Source: Alviniconcha marisindica
Lineage: Eukaryota > Mollusca > Gastropoda > Provannidae
NCBI GenBank assembly: GCA_018857735.1
Contig: JABMCL010000998.1
Coordinates: forward strand, 67,501 to 131,500
Length of the DNA: 64,000 nt
Reading direction: 5' to 3'
The notes under the pieces are model-generated. The model did no database searches, had not been told where the DNA came from, and worked only from the letters and a program-made list of their open reading frames with translations. Shown here one piece after another: positions 36,056-49,400 of the stretch. Numbering within the stretch: the first letter of the stretch is position 1; every line of letters starts with the position of its first letter. The position numbers were made by a program, and so were the translations under genes.

Positions 36056-36334
36056 CCAGGGCTTGGAGCGTTAAGCTTGGTCAGTAGTCTGTTTTGCTCA
36101 CAAAGGAATATTAGGCATCGTGACACTTCCACAAAAAAGACAAAATCAAACAAAACACCCCTTCCACACAGCACTACCACAGTCAAAACAAAAAACCCAA
36201 CCATGCCATCACATGGCCCACACCAATCGTAATCCAGTCAGGAAAGTTTTCACAAAGGCCAGGGTCCTATTGACAGGACCCGTGATGCCCTTTTGCTTGA
36301 GGTCCCCTTTAAAGGACAATCACTCGAGACGGGT

Positions 36335-36430
36335 AGAGGAAATGCAAGGTGACGTCGCCAATTGGTTAAGGCACTGGACGCGATCGAGAGGTTGCAAGTG
36401 CAAGTCCCAGCTCGGACGCTAGAGTTCTTC
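36335..36430 (+). mobile_element. tRNA-derived SINE head
   Basis: ATTGGTTAAGGCACTGGAC (A-box region, 36361-36379) and GGTTGCAAGTGCAAGTCC (degenerate B box, 36391-36408) have tRNA-like spacing, with AGCTCGGACGC following. No complete tRNA cloverleaf is evident. Confidence 0.55.
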
Positions 36431-36733
36431 CCCACTCTTTTCCGTCTCTGGATCTCGACTCTGTGCCTGGTCCTTTGGCTAAGGAGAAAATGCCTCTCAT
36501 TCCCATAAGCTACACACAGGCATGCATTGCTGAAGACCCCACAGCAGTGGGAACAAGTTGCCCCGGTCAAAACCTGCTGACATTTCCTTTAGGAATTAAC
36601 CCATATATGCCCACAGGTTTTGTTAACAGTAAATACCCTGATGATGCAAATGGCCTTCCCATTCTTGCAAATGGTGGCCTCCTCCAAAAAACACCAGGGG
36701 AAATTTTGTCTAAAATCACCTTTCTGTGAACAG

Positions 36734-36980
36734 GCATAAAACACGGATTGATTGAACAGGGGGAAATACTCAACTACCTCTAAACATTGATTGATTGAAC
36801 AGGGGGAAATACTCAACCACCTCTAAACACTGATTGATTGAACAGGGGGAAATACTCAGCCACCTCTAGGGAAGTAACTTGGTGTTTTACACCCAGTCAA
36901 CCATTGCGGTTATATCAGGGTGAGCAACCACCTGTAAACATTGATTGATTGAACAGGGGGAAATATTCAACCACCCCTTC
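36734..36980. repeat. About 50-bp tandem repeat broken by a SINE tail
   Basis: ATTGATTGATTGAACAGGGG followed by GAAATACTCAACCACCTCTA occurs four times. Between the third and fourth copies, 36870-36922 carries GGTGTTTTACACCCAGTCAA and CATTGCGGTTATATCAGGG, the inverted 3' module of the SINE-like family at 5028-5085 and 48898-48953. Confidence 0.8.
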
Positions 36981-37499
36981 TTTGAATAAAGGAAGTCCCT
37001 CTCGAGGGATCCAGGTCAGCAGGATGCCAAAATGACACTCAGCTAAAACAGACTAACAAAACCAGATGTGCGTCCTGAATATGGGACGGTGGGTATAAAT
37101 GGGTTAATTAGCGGGCTGATAAAGCAACTCGGTCGCCTTAGAAAGGAGACCAGGAAAGATCCCCAAGCAAGACTAATTATAATGCCAACAAATGCTCACA
37201 TAATTTAAAAAAATTAAAGAAAAAGAAAAATTTCAGCAAAAGATATGTTGATTATCTTGCTGTTGTATTCTGACCTACTTCTTCTCTCATGGCAGCTAGT
37301 CCAGAGCCGAATGAGATTTTATGTGTGCAGCTGTTTTCCTGTGGATATATATATATATATATTATTCTATTTACAGAATACAAACATCTGTAATTTTGCA
37401 CATCATTAATGTTACTTACCTTCAAGTCATCAGCATGCAGTTATATTAATAACATGTATATTGTGAAGACCCAAAGATTTTTTTTTTAATGTGTGTGTA

Positions 37500-37535
37500 T
37501 GGGGGGGGTGCAAGGGGGTGGGGGGGGGGCGGAGA
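37500..37535. repeat. G-rich tract
   Basis: Several runs of G (7 or more) occur close together at about 37501-37530. This could form a G-quadruplex and is a likely place for sequence error. Confidence 0.7.
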
Positions 37536-37681
37536 GACAATAACTCATTAAATGCACAAAGTTGATTTATCAAAGTCATCAAAAAATTTAAAAAAAGAAT
37601 CAGACCTTTATAATTGGCAAGAATATTCTCTCACACACAGATGGATATTTTCAGGATGCACTCTGGGAATAAGCGATTTGC

Positions 37682-37865
37682 ACAAGTTACATACACAACT
37701 CCCAGACTCCTTATATACCTGGTATAGTTGCACATTTAGCATCAGTCGTCCTGTTACAGACATCTCTGGGCACAAGTTACACGCAACTCCCAAACTCCTT
37801 GGACACCTGGTATTGTTGCACATTCAATGACAGTCATCCTGTTGAATCATTATGTAACAGACCTC
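37682..37865. repeat. About 92-bp diverged tandem duplication
   Basis: CACAAGTTACATACACAACT, CCCAGACTCCTTATATACCT and GGTATAGTTGCACATT recur as CACAAGTTACACGCAACTCC, CAAACTCCTTGGACACCTGG and TATTGTTGCACATT. Confidence 0.75.
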
Positions 37866-38012
37866 TGTGTACAACTATGGGAGACAATCCTGTACAATAT
37901 GGCAGTGTTCAAAACGGTACAGACTTCCCTTTTCTTCAAGACTCAAACAATTAAACTGTCTCTTTCCAACAGCAGAGACTAGGCAGATACCAACAGATAC
38001 TCAAACACTTCA

Positions 38013-38085
38013 CGCTTCTGCAAAAATGAAGCAAAGCAGAACAGATACTTAAACACTTTTGTTTTGCTTCACTTTTGCAGAAGCG
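38013..38085. repeat. Hairpin, 73 bp
   Basis: CGCTTCTGCAAAAATGAAGC, AAAGCAGAAC is inverted as GTTTTGCTTCACTTTTGCAG followed by AAGCG. The loop contains AGATACTTAAACAC, a phrase also seen just before the hairpin. Confidence 0.8.
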
Positions 38086-38439
38086 TAAGGCTACAGGCTA
38101 CGAGATGAAAATGCCACACAGAAAACCCATGGCCAGGTTTGCAACACATATAAAAATGGAACACACACACGTGCGCGCATACACAAATACACAGCACCTG
38201 TTCCTGACGCAGACTCAAGTCATACCAGCCATGTTAGTCTGTTACTGTGTGGGTTCAAAGTTCCCAGCTTGAAATGTCTGACAGAGAACATGCACGCACA
38301 CACACTGGCAGTACACTGCACCTGCACCTGTTTTAATGATACCAGTAAAGTCCCTGGCTTTACCAAAATGACCACAACCTGAACTGTCCGACAGAGAAAT
38401 TTTGCTAGCATACCTCAGCTAAAAACCCTGAAGTTCATC

Positions 38440-38900
38440 CGATGCTGGGTGAGATGGTTGTGTGTGCAACTGTTTCCCCACACCTGTCCATACTGTCGTA
38501 CAGTGTGCAGTGTTATCTGCCACTCCGGCAATTGCACTCAGCCTCAGTGTCCAGGCCAGGCCAAGAGAAGGGAGGAGGTGCCAGACCCTCACTCGCCCAG
38601 AAGAGATCACGAGCAAGGAGGTAGAACTGGGCTCCGAAAGTTGGACGTCTTTTGCTTCAAGTTGTTACTCAACAGCGGCGCAACGGACATTGTCCTTGTG
38701 ACTCTGCCCCGCACCTCAGTTGAAACAGCAATTGCGTACCGCACTAGCTGCTGCGCAATGGCGAGGGGACACTGCCTTAACTCTTCCATTGTTCTGGCGG
38801 TGGTCCACGGCCTCCTCGGTCTTCCGGGTCAGTGCACACAGTTGAGCCTTCACTCTCTCGCCCCCTTCCCCCCCCCTGTCCCCATCCCTAATAATCCACC
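38440..38900. other. GC-rich stretch with open frames on both strands, unassigned
   Basis: The composition is clearly more GC-rich than the surroundings. A 156-codon frame is open on the plus strand (38449-38919) and a 60-codon frame on the minus strand (38607-38789, starting MEELRQCPLAIAQQL). Neither is recognised and I see no clear exon borders. It could be a decayed mobile element or an unrecognised exon. Confidence 0.25.
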
Positions 38901-39559
38901 TTGCTTCTGTGGATGTTAAGCAAAATGTTTACTTACTTGCTGCACTCAGACCCTGGGGTCTTCAATAATGGAGTTTGATCAAATCGTGAAGATTACTATA
39001 GCTGAAGTAATCCTGACGTGGGACTCTCAACACAACAAATTACTTTGGACCTTGGGACCGACGTTTTGGCCAGAGACAACAAGACGACAATGACATTGTT
39101 ACAGCCACAGAGCAGTGAACACAATCACTGTTGGATCCTTCCGACACGCATAGATACAAATGCACTTGAAGTTACTTATGTCACATATGGACCTGCACAT
39201 GACTGGACAGAGAACCCTTTAATTTTTGATTGCGCTTGACGTCACACTTCGGTCACGTCCAAAAAAAATAAAAAGCAGACATGAATTAACAGAGCAGATA
39301 GCCCTATAACTCTGATTGCACTTGAAGACGTTCACTGATCACATCCCAAGCTAAAAGGAGAAGATGGTGAGGTCGAATGATTCTGGCCCCTGTGTGATCA
39401 GGGCTGTTACAGGCAAAACATAGCAGGCCAGGCAGCTGGTCCCTGCGTACACAACACAAAATGAACCTCAATGAAGACACGCTCACAAAGCCTCTCAAAG
39501 AGATGCTCTTGCAGATTCTGGTCTGATCGTAACAATTCAAAACAAAGCCTTTTGAGATC

Positions 39560-40398
39560 CAGAGCTGCCAACCCTTCACTAGATTTAAGTGTAGCAAAAT
39601 CAGATTTTAAGCGTAGTAATTTGATTTTGAGCATAGTGTATATGGTCCTCCTTCACAGTTCAATTTCCCAGAAACATGCGCCAGATGTCTGGCATGATCG
39701 GCTGCAGAAAGAGCCATGTTGTGCATTTCAAAGAAATTTGTGAAAAAAATCTCTGCTCGAATTGTGTCCAAATGCTGTGAAGATGGCATCTCACAATCAA
39801 TAACATGGGAAATCTTCAGCGTATTTCCTATCACTTTTTCTTTGTTGATGTGACGCTTCCAGTTGACGCATCGCCTGACATCATACACTCCACCATGGGA
39901 AAGAAAAGAAAAGTCCAAAGAAGCAGGCGCTGCACTTAACATGCTGGGCACTGTGCTGCTCGTACAATGCACAGAAACTTTTCTGGAGATATATTCTTCC
40001 CGGAAAGTTTGGTGTGCAGTTTTTTGATGAAATTTATCACCCAGGAGCGGGCTTTCAGCTTTTCGCTACGGCATGGTGATGTGGAATGACTGAAAATGAA
40101 AGTCGTCTCACCAGGAAGTAACATATAGCAGCCGGAATTGAACCAAACGCTACGATTGGTCAGCTGGTTTAAAACGCGAACGCCGATTGGCTGTGGCACA
40201 ACCAACACCACAGAGACAACAAGGGCACACGCGCAGCTGGTTGCTGGTGCTGGCGCATTTGATGCCCACACGCATGCACAAGATTTAAAATAAAATAAAA
40301 AGGTTTTCGGGGGGTCAGCGTAGTGATGTGATCATGGCGTAGTGCAGTGCCCTCGGGCGTAGTAAACTACGACCAAAACGTAGTGGTTGGCAGCTCTG
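39560..40398 (-). mobile_element. hAT-like transposon remnant, internally deleted
   Basis: CAGAGCTGCCAACCCTTCAC at 39560 is matched by an inverted AGTGGTTGGCAGCTCTG ending at 40398, the CAG-start terminus typical of hAT elements. GAGATC occurs immediately outside both ends (39554-39559, 40399-40404), consistent with a target-site duplication, though hAT normally gives 8 bp. The minus strand (39607-39972 frame) encodes a fragment resembling the N-terminal zinc-finger region of hAT-type transposases: LDFSFLSHGGVYDVRRCVNW, KRHINKEK, then ALSAADHARHL. The catalytic domain is absent, so this copy is non-autonomous. GCGTAGT motifs recur near both ends. Confidence 0.75.
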
Positions 40399-40404
40399 GA
40401 GATC

Positions 40405-42453
40405 TGCCACTATTATGCCAGAATACAATACCACTCCATGTCGATTTCAATCGGGCTTGTCACAAAATGCATCAATTGCCTTTGATTTGAGGCTAAGAAA
40501 TGGCAACACACTTGCAACGCACAGGTCCTCTCCAAAACAATTCAGTCACACATGACATGAGGCAGAATGCTGAAAAACTGCTGTGAGTGGAATTTCAACA
40601 AAAAGGTCCTTCCCACAAAACATTTTGCTTGCGCTTGCTTTGAGACAGAATCTTGAAAAACTGCTGTGGACTTTCAAAGCTTAACAGCAAATTTTAACAC
40701 CAAATTGGTTCATTCGTGCACACTCAACATGAATCAGTTTTATTCCTTGTTTTAGTTTTAGCTTCACTTTAAAAAAATAAAATAAAAATAAAATCCACCC
40801 CAATGAAAGAGTGTGGGTCTATGAAATGATCATTGTTAGGTGGTCTGGCTGGTTGGTCGTCCACCTATCCATGGCCAAAAAAAAGAGAGAAAAAAAGCAG
40901 CCTGTAACATTGCAACTTTCTTGGATGCTGTAAATCTAGCAGGAGTCAAACTCCACCCAGTAGTAGTGCTTACTCAATTCAACCAAAGAGCTGGAATCAA
41001 AAGAAGTATTTCTAAGTTCTACTTCAGTCAAGTCCAAACTTTGATGTTAGCTGTATGGACTAGATCAGAAATGTATAAAAAAAACATTTTTTTTACTTTG
41101 GCAGTTACTTGAGGGAGACAGATGACACAATACCGGACTCAGCAACAACTTCCATTGCAACCTTTTTCTGGACACCATTTTAGGAAGGCCTTTCAAACTT
41201 TGCATAGCTATAACCACTATAGTAATTCACTCACTTACATCGGGTTTGATCATCCTGGTCTTATTTTTAAGTCACTGGCGTGTCGAGACTGTAAAATTGC
41301 CGCTTGTATTCCAAACTCTTTCCCGATTTTTACACATGTTAGGAAAGCCAAGTTCGATAAAAACTCATCAGTCATCTCAAAACTCTGCCTTGGTCTTTTC
41401 CTTTAACTTAGGTAGCAACCGTCAGTGGGGGAAAAAAAATCACCAATAGCTTTGGTGATTTTTTCCAGACCACTGACAAATGCTCTACCTGATTCTGGCA
41501 TATGTTCAAGGTATATATAGTCGATACACTATGCAAAAGCTTTAAAGCTAGCTCTTGCCTGGAGACCATTTAAAAGAGATCTTTCCAACCCTGCATGGGG
41601 ATTATTTTGAATGAGCTTTACACTTTCATAATAACTTTTGGCATTAAAATTTGCGTTTAAATGTCACAGTTGCAGCAGATAAAAAGACAACCCCCCCCAA
41701 AAAAAAACATGGCAGCAGAGAGAGAAAAACAACAAAAAACAGAAGGTTGTGTCATTCTTGACAAGTTTGAATCCAACCAAGTAATTCTGTATTTTTATAT
41801 ATATATTTGAACATAATCATAATGCACTGTGATTTAAAAATTAAAAAAATCAGCAATTTACTGATGCAGTTTGTTGCTCGACATAAACCTTAATGTCATC
41901 ATGTCATTTTCAGGTGCCATCAAACTGAAGCTCTACACAATGATAGTCTCTATCAAGCTGTACAAAAAACACCAGATCTGGTAACCTTGAAGAATAATTT
42001 TCAAGGTCACGAGAGCTGGAAGAAAAGAAAAAAAGAAAAGAAAAAAAAAGAAAGAAAAAAAAAAACCCACCCAGCTATTTCTTCACTGTTTTGAATGTGA
42101 GACATCTGAATGCTTGCTCCCCATGTTTCAGTTCAAAAAAAGAAGAGGACACAAACCGTCTGCAAAGGATATTCAACAAACTTCAGCGCACCTGCTGAAA
42201 AGGAAGGCAATGGCATCGAACTTAAAGCTGGCAGGGGGGGGAGGAGGGAAGGCAGCCACACTTTTTCCACTTCCACCCTTTGTTCCCCACTCCATGTCAG
42301 CGTCAACTTGTATTGCAACTGCAGGCCCTCGCACACATCTGAAAGGCCCCGAACAGGCCTTGAGCAACAAAGAGTTCAGGGAGATGTTCACATTATCCTT
42401 TATCACAAAATCCCACCCACTCCCAAACACTTTGAACACGGTGTGGCAGTCGA
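40405..42453 (-). other. Probable SEC63 3'UTR and intergenic DNA
   Basis: No coding is seen. A candidate minus-strand polyadenylation hexamer (TTTATT on the plus strand) lies near 40738, but the true cleavage site is not evident. Purine-rich runs occur at about 42015-42065. The hairpin at 41421-41477 is listed separately. Confidence 0.35.
41421..41477. repeat. 57-bp hairpin (small MITE-like)
   Basis: GTCAGTGGGGGAAAAAAAAT and CACCAA are inverted as TTGGTGATTTTTTCCAGACC and ACTGAC, with a 5-base loop. Confidence 0.8.
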
Positions 42454-43365
42454 CTAGTCTGATCCATCATCCTCCGAGCTGTAGTCCGAATCCTCTTCCT
42501 CCTCGGACTCGTCCTCGTTGTTGGCTTTGTCTTCTTCGTCGTCGCTGATGTCCCACTGTGGGTGGTCCTTCACAATCTTCGCTTCCTTCACGTCGAGCTG
42601 GGGGTGATAAAAAGAGCAGATTAAAAGTCTGCAACCAACGTGTGACGGTGGACTTCAAGTGACATAAAAACAAAGACTGATCATGATGGTCACACTTTGT
42701 GAATAAGATGATACTTTTTTCTGACAGAGATCCTATCTGTACATATGGTCTGACTTTCTCTAATCATTCAAAGTCAAATTTCATTCATGAGTTGTGACAT
42801 TCAGTCATCATTTGAAGAGATGGTCACTGTTTGTTCATGTGGCCTGACATTCTATCAATAGCACCAACGTAAGTGGCATTTGCTGTTCACATGTTCTGGC
42901 TGTCATCAATCAAGACTGCAGATGACACCGTCTTAGAAAGAATGCTTCAAAGAGAATGTTGAAAGGTAGGTACGTGTTTGTGATGAACACAATCGCATCA
43001 CAACTTCAACCATGACTTGCAACGTTTTGCCACTGCATATCACTGGATGGCAGTTATTCTCACCCACACACATAAACTTGCATGCACACACAAACATCCC
43101 CCTGCCCCCCTATCTCCCTACACATACACACACTCTCTTGCAAACACACACACACACTCTCTTGCAAACACACACACACACACATCCCCCTAACCCCCCT
43201 GCCACCCCACAAACACACACTCATGCAAACACATTTACACACACACACATACATCCCCCTACCCCCCTGCCATCCCCAAAACACACACTCTTGCAAACAC
43301 ATTTACACACACACACATCCCCTTAACCCCCCTGCCACCCCACAAACACACACTCATGCAAACAC

Positions 43366-43411
<46 letters not shown>

Positions 43412-46400
43412 ACACACACACACACACACATCCCCCTACCCCCCTGCCACCCCACAAACACATGCTCTTGCAAACACATTTACACGCACACACACACTCT
43501 TGCAACACATTCACACACACACGCACACACACACACACACACACATTCTCTCATGCATAAAACAGACAGCACACTCAGGACCTTTATGTTCTGTTGCTGA
43601 TCAAAGTCTGAGTAGTAGGAATCGGACCTCAGCACCACAGTGTAATGGTAAACACCTGGTTTAGCCGGTGCCGAGAACTTGAGCTTCACCTGCAAAAAAA
43701 CCACACATTTCTAGCACTCGAGCGCAAGAAAACTCAGCCTGCCTCATCCTGGTAATGCCGAAGTGGCCACAGGAGGAGCACTTCAAGACCTACCAGACAC
43801 AGGATGGACAGCAACGTTTAGTGTTTGCCTGCTGCAATGTCATGGGCAAAACTTAATAATAACTCTGCAAAGACTGGTGTGAAAACTCCCGTTTCCTGTT
43901 TTAGTATCTCCCATGGCTTCCAATACCACACAGAATCCAGTACAAGATCAATGCTCTCTGCTGCAAATGTATCACATACACTGCTCCATTTGTCTTCAAC
44001 TTTACATACTCTCTCTCATACTCTGCTCTGCTAAACAGATACTCTCCGCCCGCTAAACAGATACTTTTTTCCGCTAAACAGATACTTTCTTCTCTGCTAA
44101 ATAGATACTCTCTGCGCTGCTAAACAGATACTTTCTTCTCTGCTAAACGGATACTCTCTGCGCTGTTAAACAGATACTCTCCGCTCTGCTAAACAGATAC
44201 TCTCTGCTCTGCTAAACAGATACTTTCTTCTCTGCTAAATAGATACTCTCTGCGCTGTTAAACAGATACTCTCCGCTAAACAGATACTTTCTTCTCTGCT
44301 AAACAGATACTCTCTGCTCTGCTAAACAGATACTCTCCGCTAAACAGATACTTTTTTCCGCTAAACAGATACTTTCTTCTCTGCTAAACAGATACTTTCT
44401 TCTCTGCTAAACAGATACTCTCTGCTCTGCTAAACAGATACTCTCCGCTCTGCTAGATACTCTCCGCTAAACAGATACTTTCTTCTCTGCTAAACAGATA
44501 CTCTCTGCTCTGCTGAACAGATACTCTCCGCTAAACAGTTACATTCTTCTCTGCTAAACAGATACTCTCCGCTCTGCTAAACAGATACTCTCTGCTAAAC
44601 AGATACTTCTTCTCTGCTAAACAGATACTCTCCTCTGCTAAAGATACCTTTAAAAAGATACTCTCTGCTAAACAGATACATTCTTCTCTGCTAAACAGAT
44701 ACTCTCCGCTCTGCTAAACAGATACTCTCTGCTAAACAGATACTTTCTTCTCTGCTAAATAGATACTCTCTGCGCTGCTAACAGATACTCCCCGCTCTGC
44801 TAAACAGATACTTTCTTCTCTGCTAAATAGATACTCTCCGCTCTGCTAAACAGATACTTTCTTCTCTGCCAAACAGATACCCTCCACTCTGCTAAACAGA
44901 TACCCTCCACTCTGCTAAACAGATACCCTCCACTCTGCTAAACAGATACCCTCCACTCTGCTAAACAGATACCCTCTGCTTTGCAGCAATGATCGAGAGG
45001 CCACATGTACTGACAGAGAAGATGCCATTCACAGGTCTCTAGTGTGCACGTCCACACACACAGCTGTTGTCTGCTAATGGCTGTATCAATACTTTCCACT
45101 TGTAGGCCTCAAGCGGTTGTTTAGCAAAATCAAACCAACACTGAGGGACCACTTCCAGTCAGTTACACCATGCAGCTACAGGAAAAAGGCCTCCCACACC
45201 CGCAGGTAAAGTAAACCCCATCAGGGTGACGATTAGAAAAAAAGGCTAACCCCTTATTACCTGTGACTGTTTTTCAAGTTAGTGGTCAATAACCTCACCT
45301 CTTCCTCCTCTTTGAGACTGCAGACATGGACGGGAGCTGTGATGAGTAAATGACGTTTCTTGTCGGCCACGTACAACCACCAGGCTTCCTGCTTGTCCTG
45401 CAAAACAAGATATGATTGTTCAGTGTCCATGCTAAAATCATACACGGAAATCTATCTTGTCTGCACATTGTGTAAACTAAAACTATAATTAACACACGCA
45501 TGCACACATACACACGCACGACCCAAAAGAAAAACAAGCATGATGGTTTTGTCTGCATAAAGAAAATACCATACGCAGGTGACAACACTGTGGCTGCTAA
45601 AGCACTTAACAAATGAATATGCAACAAACACACCCAAATCGAGGGAGTAAACAGGTTTGTGAGGCACACTTACACGCAAACAAACAAACAAACAAACAAT
45701 GGCAGTATCACTGCCACGACCTGCTCCAGCCACTTACAGCCGGGAAGTAAGGGCAGTGAACAGTGTGGCTCTCCTTCTTCTTCGTCTCCAGCGAGTTCTC
45801 TTTCTTGGACTCCATCTTGAACGTGTCCCAGTCCTCGTCCTCGTCGTCGTCCTCCCCGTCCTTCTTCTTCTCTGCCTTCTCCTTGTCTGCCTTCTCCTCC
45901 CTGGCTGCGTCACCAGCACCTGCGCTGGCACCGCTGCCACCCTCGTGCTCTTCATCCGATGCGTTGTTCTCCTCCCCGGACTCGGTGGCTGGTTCCTCCT
46001 CTTCTGGCTCCTCATTGTCTGCTGCTGCTGCTGCCGCTGCTGCTGCTCCTCCTCCTCCCTTTGCTTTGGCGCCTTCTGCTGGGGATTTCTGTGACAGAGA
46101 GACAGAGGGTGCAGGCATTTCTGTGACATACCATACACGTATTTCTGTGACAGAGGGACAGAGGGTACAGGCATTTCGGACATACCATGCACGTATTTCT
46201 GTGACACAAGGAAAGAGGGTACAGGTATTTCTGTGACAGAGGGACAGAGGGTACAGGCATTTCTGTGACAGAGGGTACAGGTATTTCTGTGACAGAGGGA
46301 AAGAGGGTACAGGTATTTCTGTGACAGAGGGACAGAGGGTACAGGCATTTCTGTGACAGAGGGTACAGGTATTTCTGTGACAGAGGGAAAGAGGGTACAG

Positions 46401-49400
46401 GCACTTTTGTGACAGAGAGTACAGGTATTTCTGTGACAGAGGAAAAGAGGGTACAGGCACTTCTGTGACAGAGGGTACAGGTACTTCTGTGACAGAGGGA
46501 AAGAGGGTACAGGCATTTCTGTGACTGTGGGAACACGTGTTTCTGGACAGAGGGACCTAGGGTACAGGTATTTCTGTGACATACCGTACAGGTATTTCTG
46601 TGACAGAAGGAAAGAGGGTACAAGTATTTCTGTGACAGAGGGAAAGAGGGTACAGGTATTTCTGTGACAGAGGGACAGAGGGTACAGGCATTTCTGTGAC
46701 AGAGGGTACAGGCATTTCTGTGACAGAAGGAAAGAGGGTACAGGTATTTCTGTGACAGAGGGAAAGAGGGTACAGGTATTTCTGTGACAGAGGGTACAGG
46801 CATTTCTGTGACAGAGAGTACAGGTATTTCTGTGACAGAGGAAAGAGGGTACAGGTATTTCTGTGACTGAGGGAAAGAGGGTACAGGTATTTCTGTGACA
46901 GGGGAAAGAGGGTACAGGTATTTCTGTGACAGAGGGAAAGAGGGTACAGGTATTTCTGTGACAGAGGGAAAGAGGGTACAGGTATTTCTGTGACAGAGGG
47001 AAAGAGGGTACAGGTATTTCTGTGACAGAGGGAAAGAGGGTACAGGTATTTCTGTGACAGAGGGAAAGAGGGTACAGGTATTTCTGTGACAGAGAGTACA
47101 GGTATTTCTGTGACAGAGGGAAAGAGGGTACAGGTATTTCTGTGACAGAGGGTACAAGTATTTCTGTGACAGAGGGAAAGAGGGTACAGGTATTTCTGTG
47201 ACAGAGGGTACAGTATTTCTGTGACAGAGGGAAAGAGGGTACAGGCATTTCTGTGACTAGGGAAAGTACTTCTGGACAGAGGGTACAAGTATTTCTGTGA
47301 CAGAGGGAAAGAGGGTACAGGTATTTCTGTGACGGGGAAATACAGGTATTTCTGTGACAGAGGGACATACAGGTATTTCTGTGACAGAAGGAAAGAGGGT
47401 ACAGGTATTTCTGTGACAGAGGGAAAGAGGGTACAGGAAATTTCTGTGACAAAAGGAAAGAGGGTACAGGTATTTCTGTGACAGAGGGTACAGGTATTTC
47501 TGTGACAGAGGAAAGAGGGTACAGGTATTTCTGTGACGAGGTACAGGATTTCTGTGACAGAGGGAAAGAGGGTACAGGTATTTCTGTGACTGAGGGTACA
47601 GGCATTTCTGTGACAGAGGGAAAGAGGGTACAGGCATTTCTGTGACAGAGAGAAAGAGGGTACAGGCATTTCTGTGACAGAGGGAAAGAGGGTACCTCCA
47701 CATCCCAGTCCTGGTCAGTACTCCACTATCCACTCTGGAGGCAATTCAGTGCTGAGCCATTTTTAACCTCTCCCACGAACACACCTATTCACTTTTCACC
47801 TTCAGTAAGCAGACAAACGACAACTTTGAAACTTTAAGTGGATAGATTAGCACCAGGTCGAGGGGGGGGGGGGGGGGGGTAGAGGTGGAAGAGAAGGCAA
47901 AACTGCCAGACAGGACTGACTCTGGTCCGTCCCATAGGAGGTTTAACATCATGAGCAATCCACATGGACTTACTGAAGCAGCTGCAGCGTTCTCCTTGTC
48001 AATCTTTGCCTGTGCGGCTGCCTTCCACTGGTAGGGCTGCTTGGCTTTCTTCTTGGCCTTGCCCCCCTTCTTCTTGCCCTTTCTTCGGCTTCTCCCACGC
48101 CTTGTGCTTGTTCTCACCGCTGACGTTGTTTGCCTGGCCACAGAAAGACAAAGGATTGTTGCTGTTTTAGTCACACTCTCCCACGCCTTGTGCTTGTTCT
48201 CACCACTGACATATAAATATATACACGCAGAAAAAAATATATCCTGTCCCTTTAAGGCACAGGCTAGCAACAAGAACACACCTGGAGTGACCTGTTCTTC
48301 AAGCAACACTTTGGGAAGGGTTTTTGCCAACAGTTAATAGCTTGTAACTGGACACAACACATGACCCTTAGACACGACACAGCAACGCTATGGCTTAGGT
48401 TCGTTTGTTCTGTGCTTGCAAAAAGCCTGGGACAATATGGGACTGCAGGCCCTTGTATGCACCTTTTAGTCCAAAAAACGTGGGGGCTGGGACAGCAAAG
48501 GGGTTAAAAGAGAGGTGACCTCTGTTCAAGGTGGTCCCTTATCGGGGGTCCACTGTGGTGAAGAATGCTCACCACTGCCAGTACCTGTCTCTCGTCATGA
48601 TCTTCATCCTCGTCCCCGTCCTCATCTGCATTTCCATTGATCGCCGTTTCGTCTTCATCAATCTGCTCGATGGCAGGAATCTCATTGTCGAAGAGTACCG
48701 ACATATCTTTGCGCACCAGGTTGACTGTTACCGTGACGATGGAACCAACAGTAATCGTTGTATCTTCCTCATCCAGCACTGCAAGAAGCCAACGACGTCA
48801 AGCAAATTGCAGCATATGTGATGCGACAGAACGGATACAACATTCAGGTCCCATAAGAACTGCAATGCAATTCAGTAAGTGTTAATTATTCAGTATCGCC
48901 CTCATATAACCGCACTGGTTGACTGGGTGTAAAACACCCATTTACTTACTTACTAATTATTCAGTAATAATAATTAAACATTTTTTTTTTTTTTTAAATG
49001 GCATGATACAGCAGAGTCAAAAACCATTCAGATCGTGTAAGAGCTGAAATTTGATAGAAGTAAATTATTTAATATTGATATAAAAATTAAAAAAAGCATT
49101 TCTAACTCACCTAGCCTTAAATAAAAATCCCTAAGCACATCCACAAAAATCACAGAGAGAGAGAGAGAGAACTCAAACTCGAAAACTTTATTTGACAAGG
49201 ATTGTGGTTTAGGTTCAGTCAAAAACCTAACAACTAGTCCTTGCTGATGAGTAAATATAAAATTACAGGCATCATTTATATACATATTATAGGCATGAAT
49301 GAGCGAGTGAAATTTTAGACATCAAAATTTCCACGCAAAACAGTGTGTTCACAGCACCAGACACACACTAGCATATATCACTCAGTTATACACTAAAGAG

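Noticed and set aside
35535..36204. Minus-strand frames of 156-171 codons rich in LVKARLGCF or NAGESEAGVF
   Set aside because: They are translations of the 42-bp minisatellite.
45734..47701. Minus-strand open frame of 655 codons (and others of 381 and 370 codons) reading [29 protein letters not shown]
   Set aside because: It is the translation of a 32-bp tandem repeat that stays open in three frames; it is intronic to SEC63 and overlaps exon 16 out of frame at its end.
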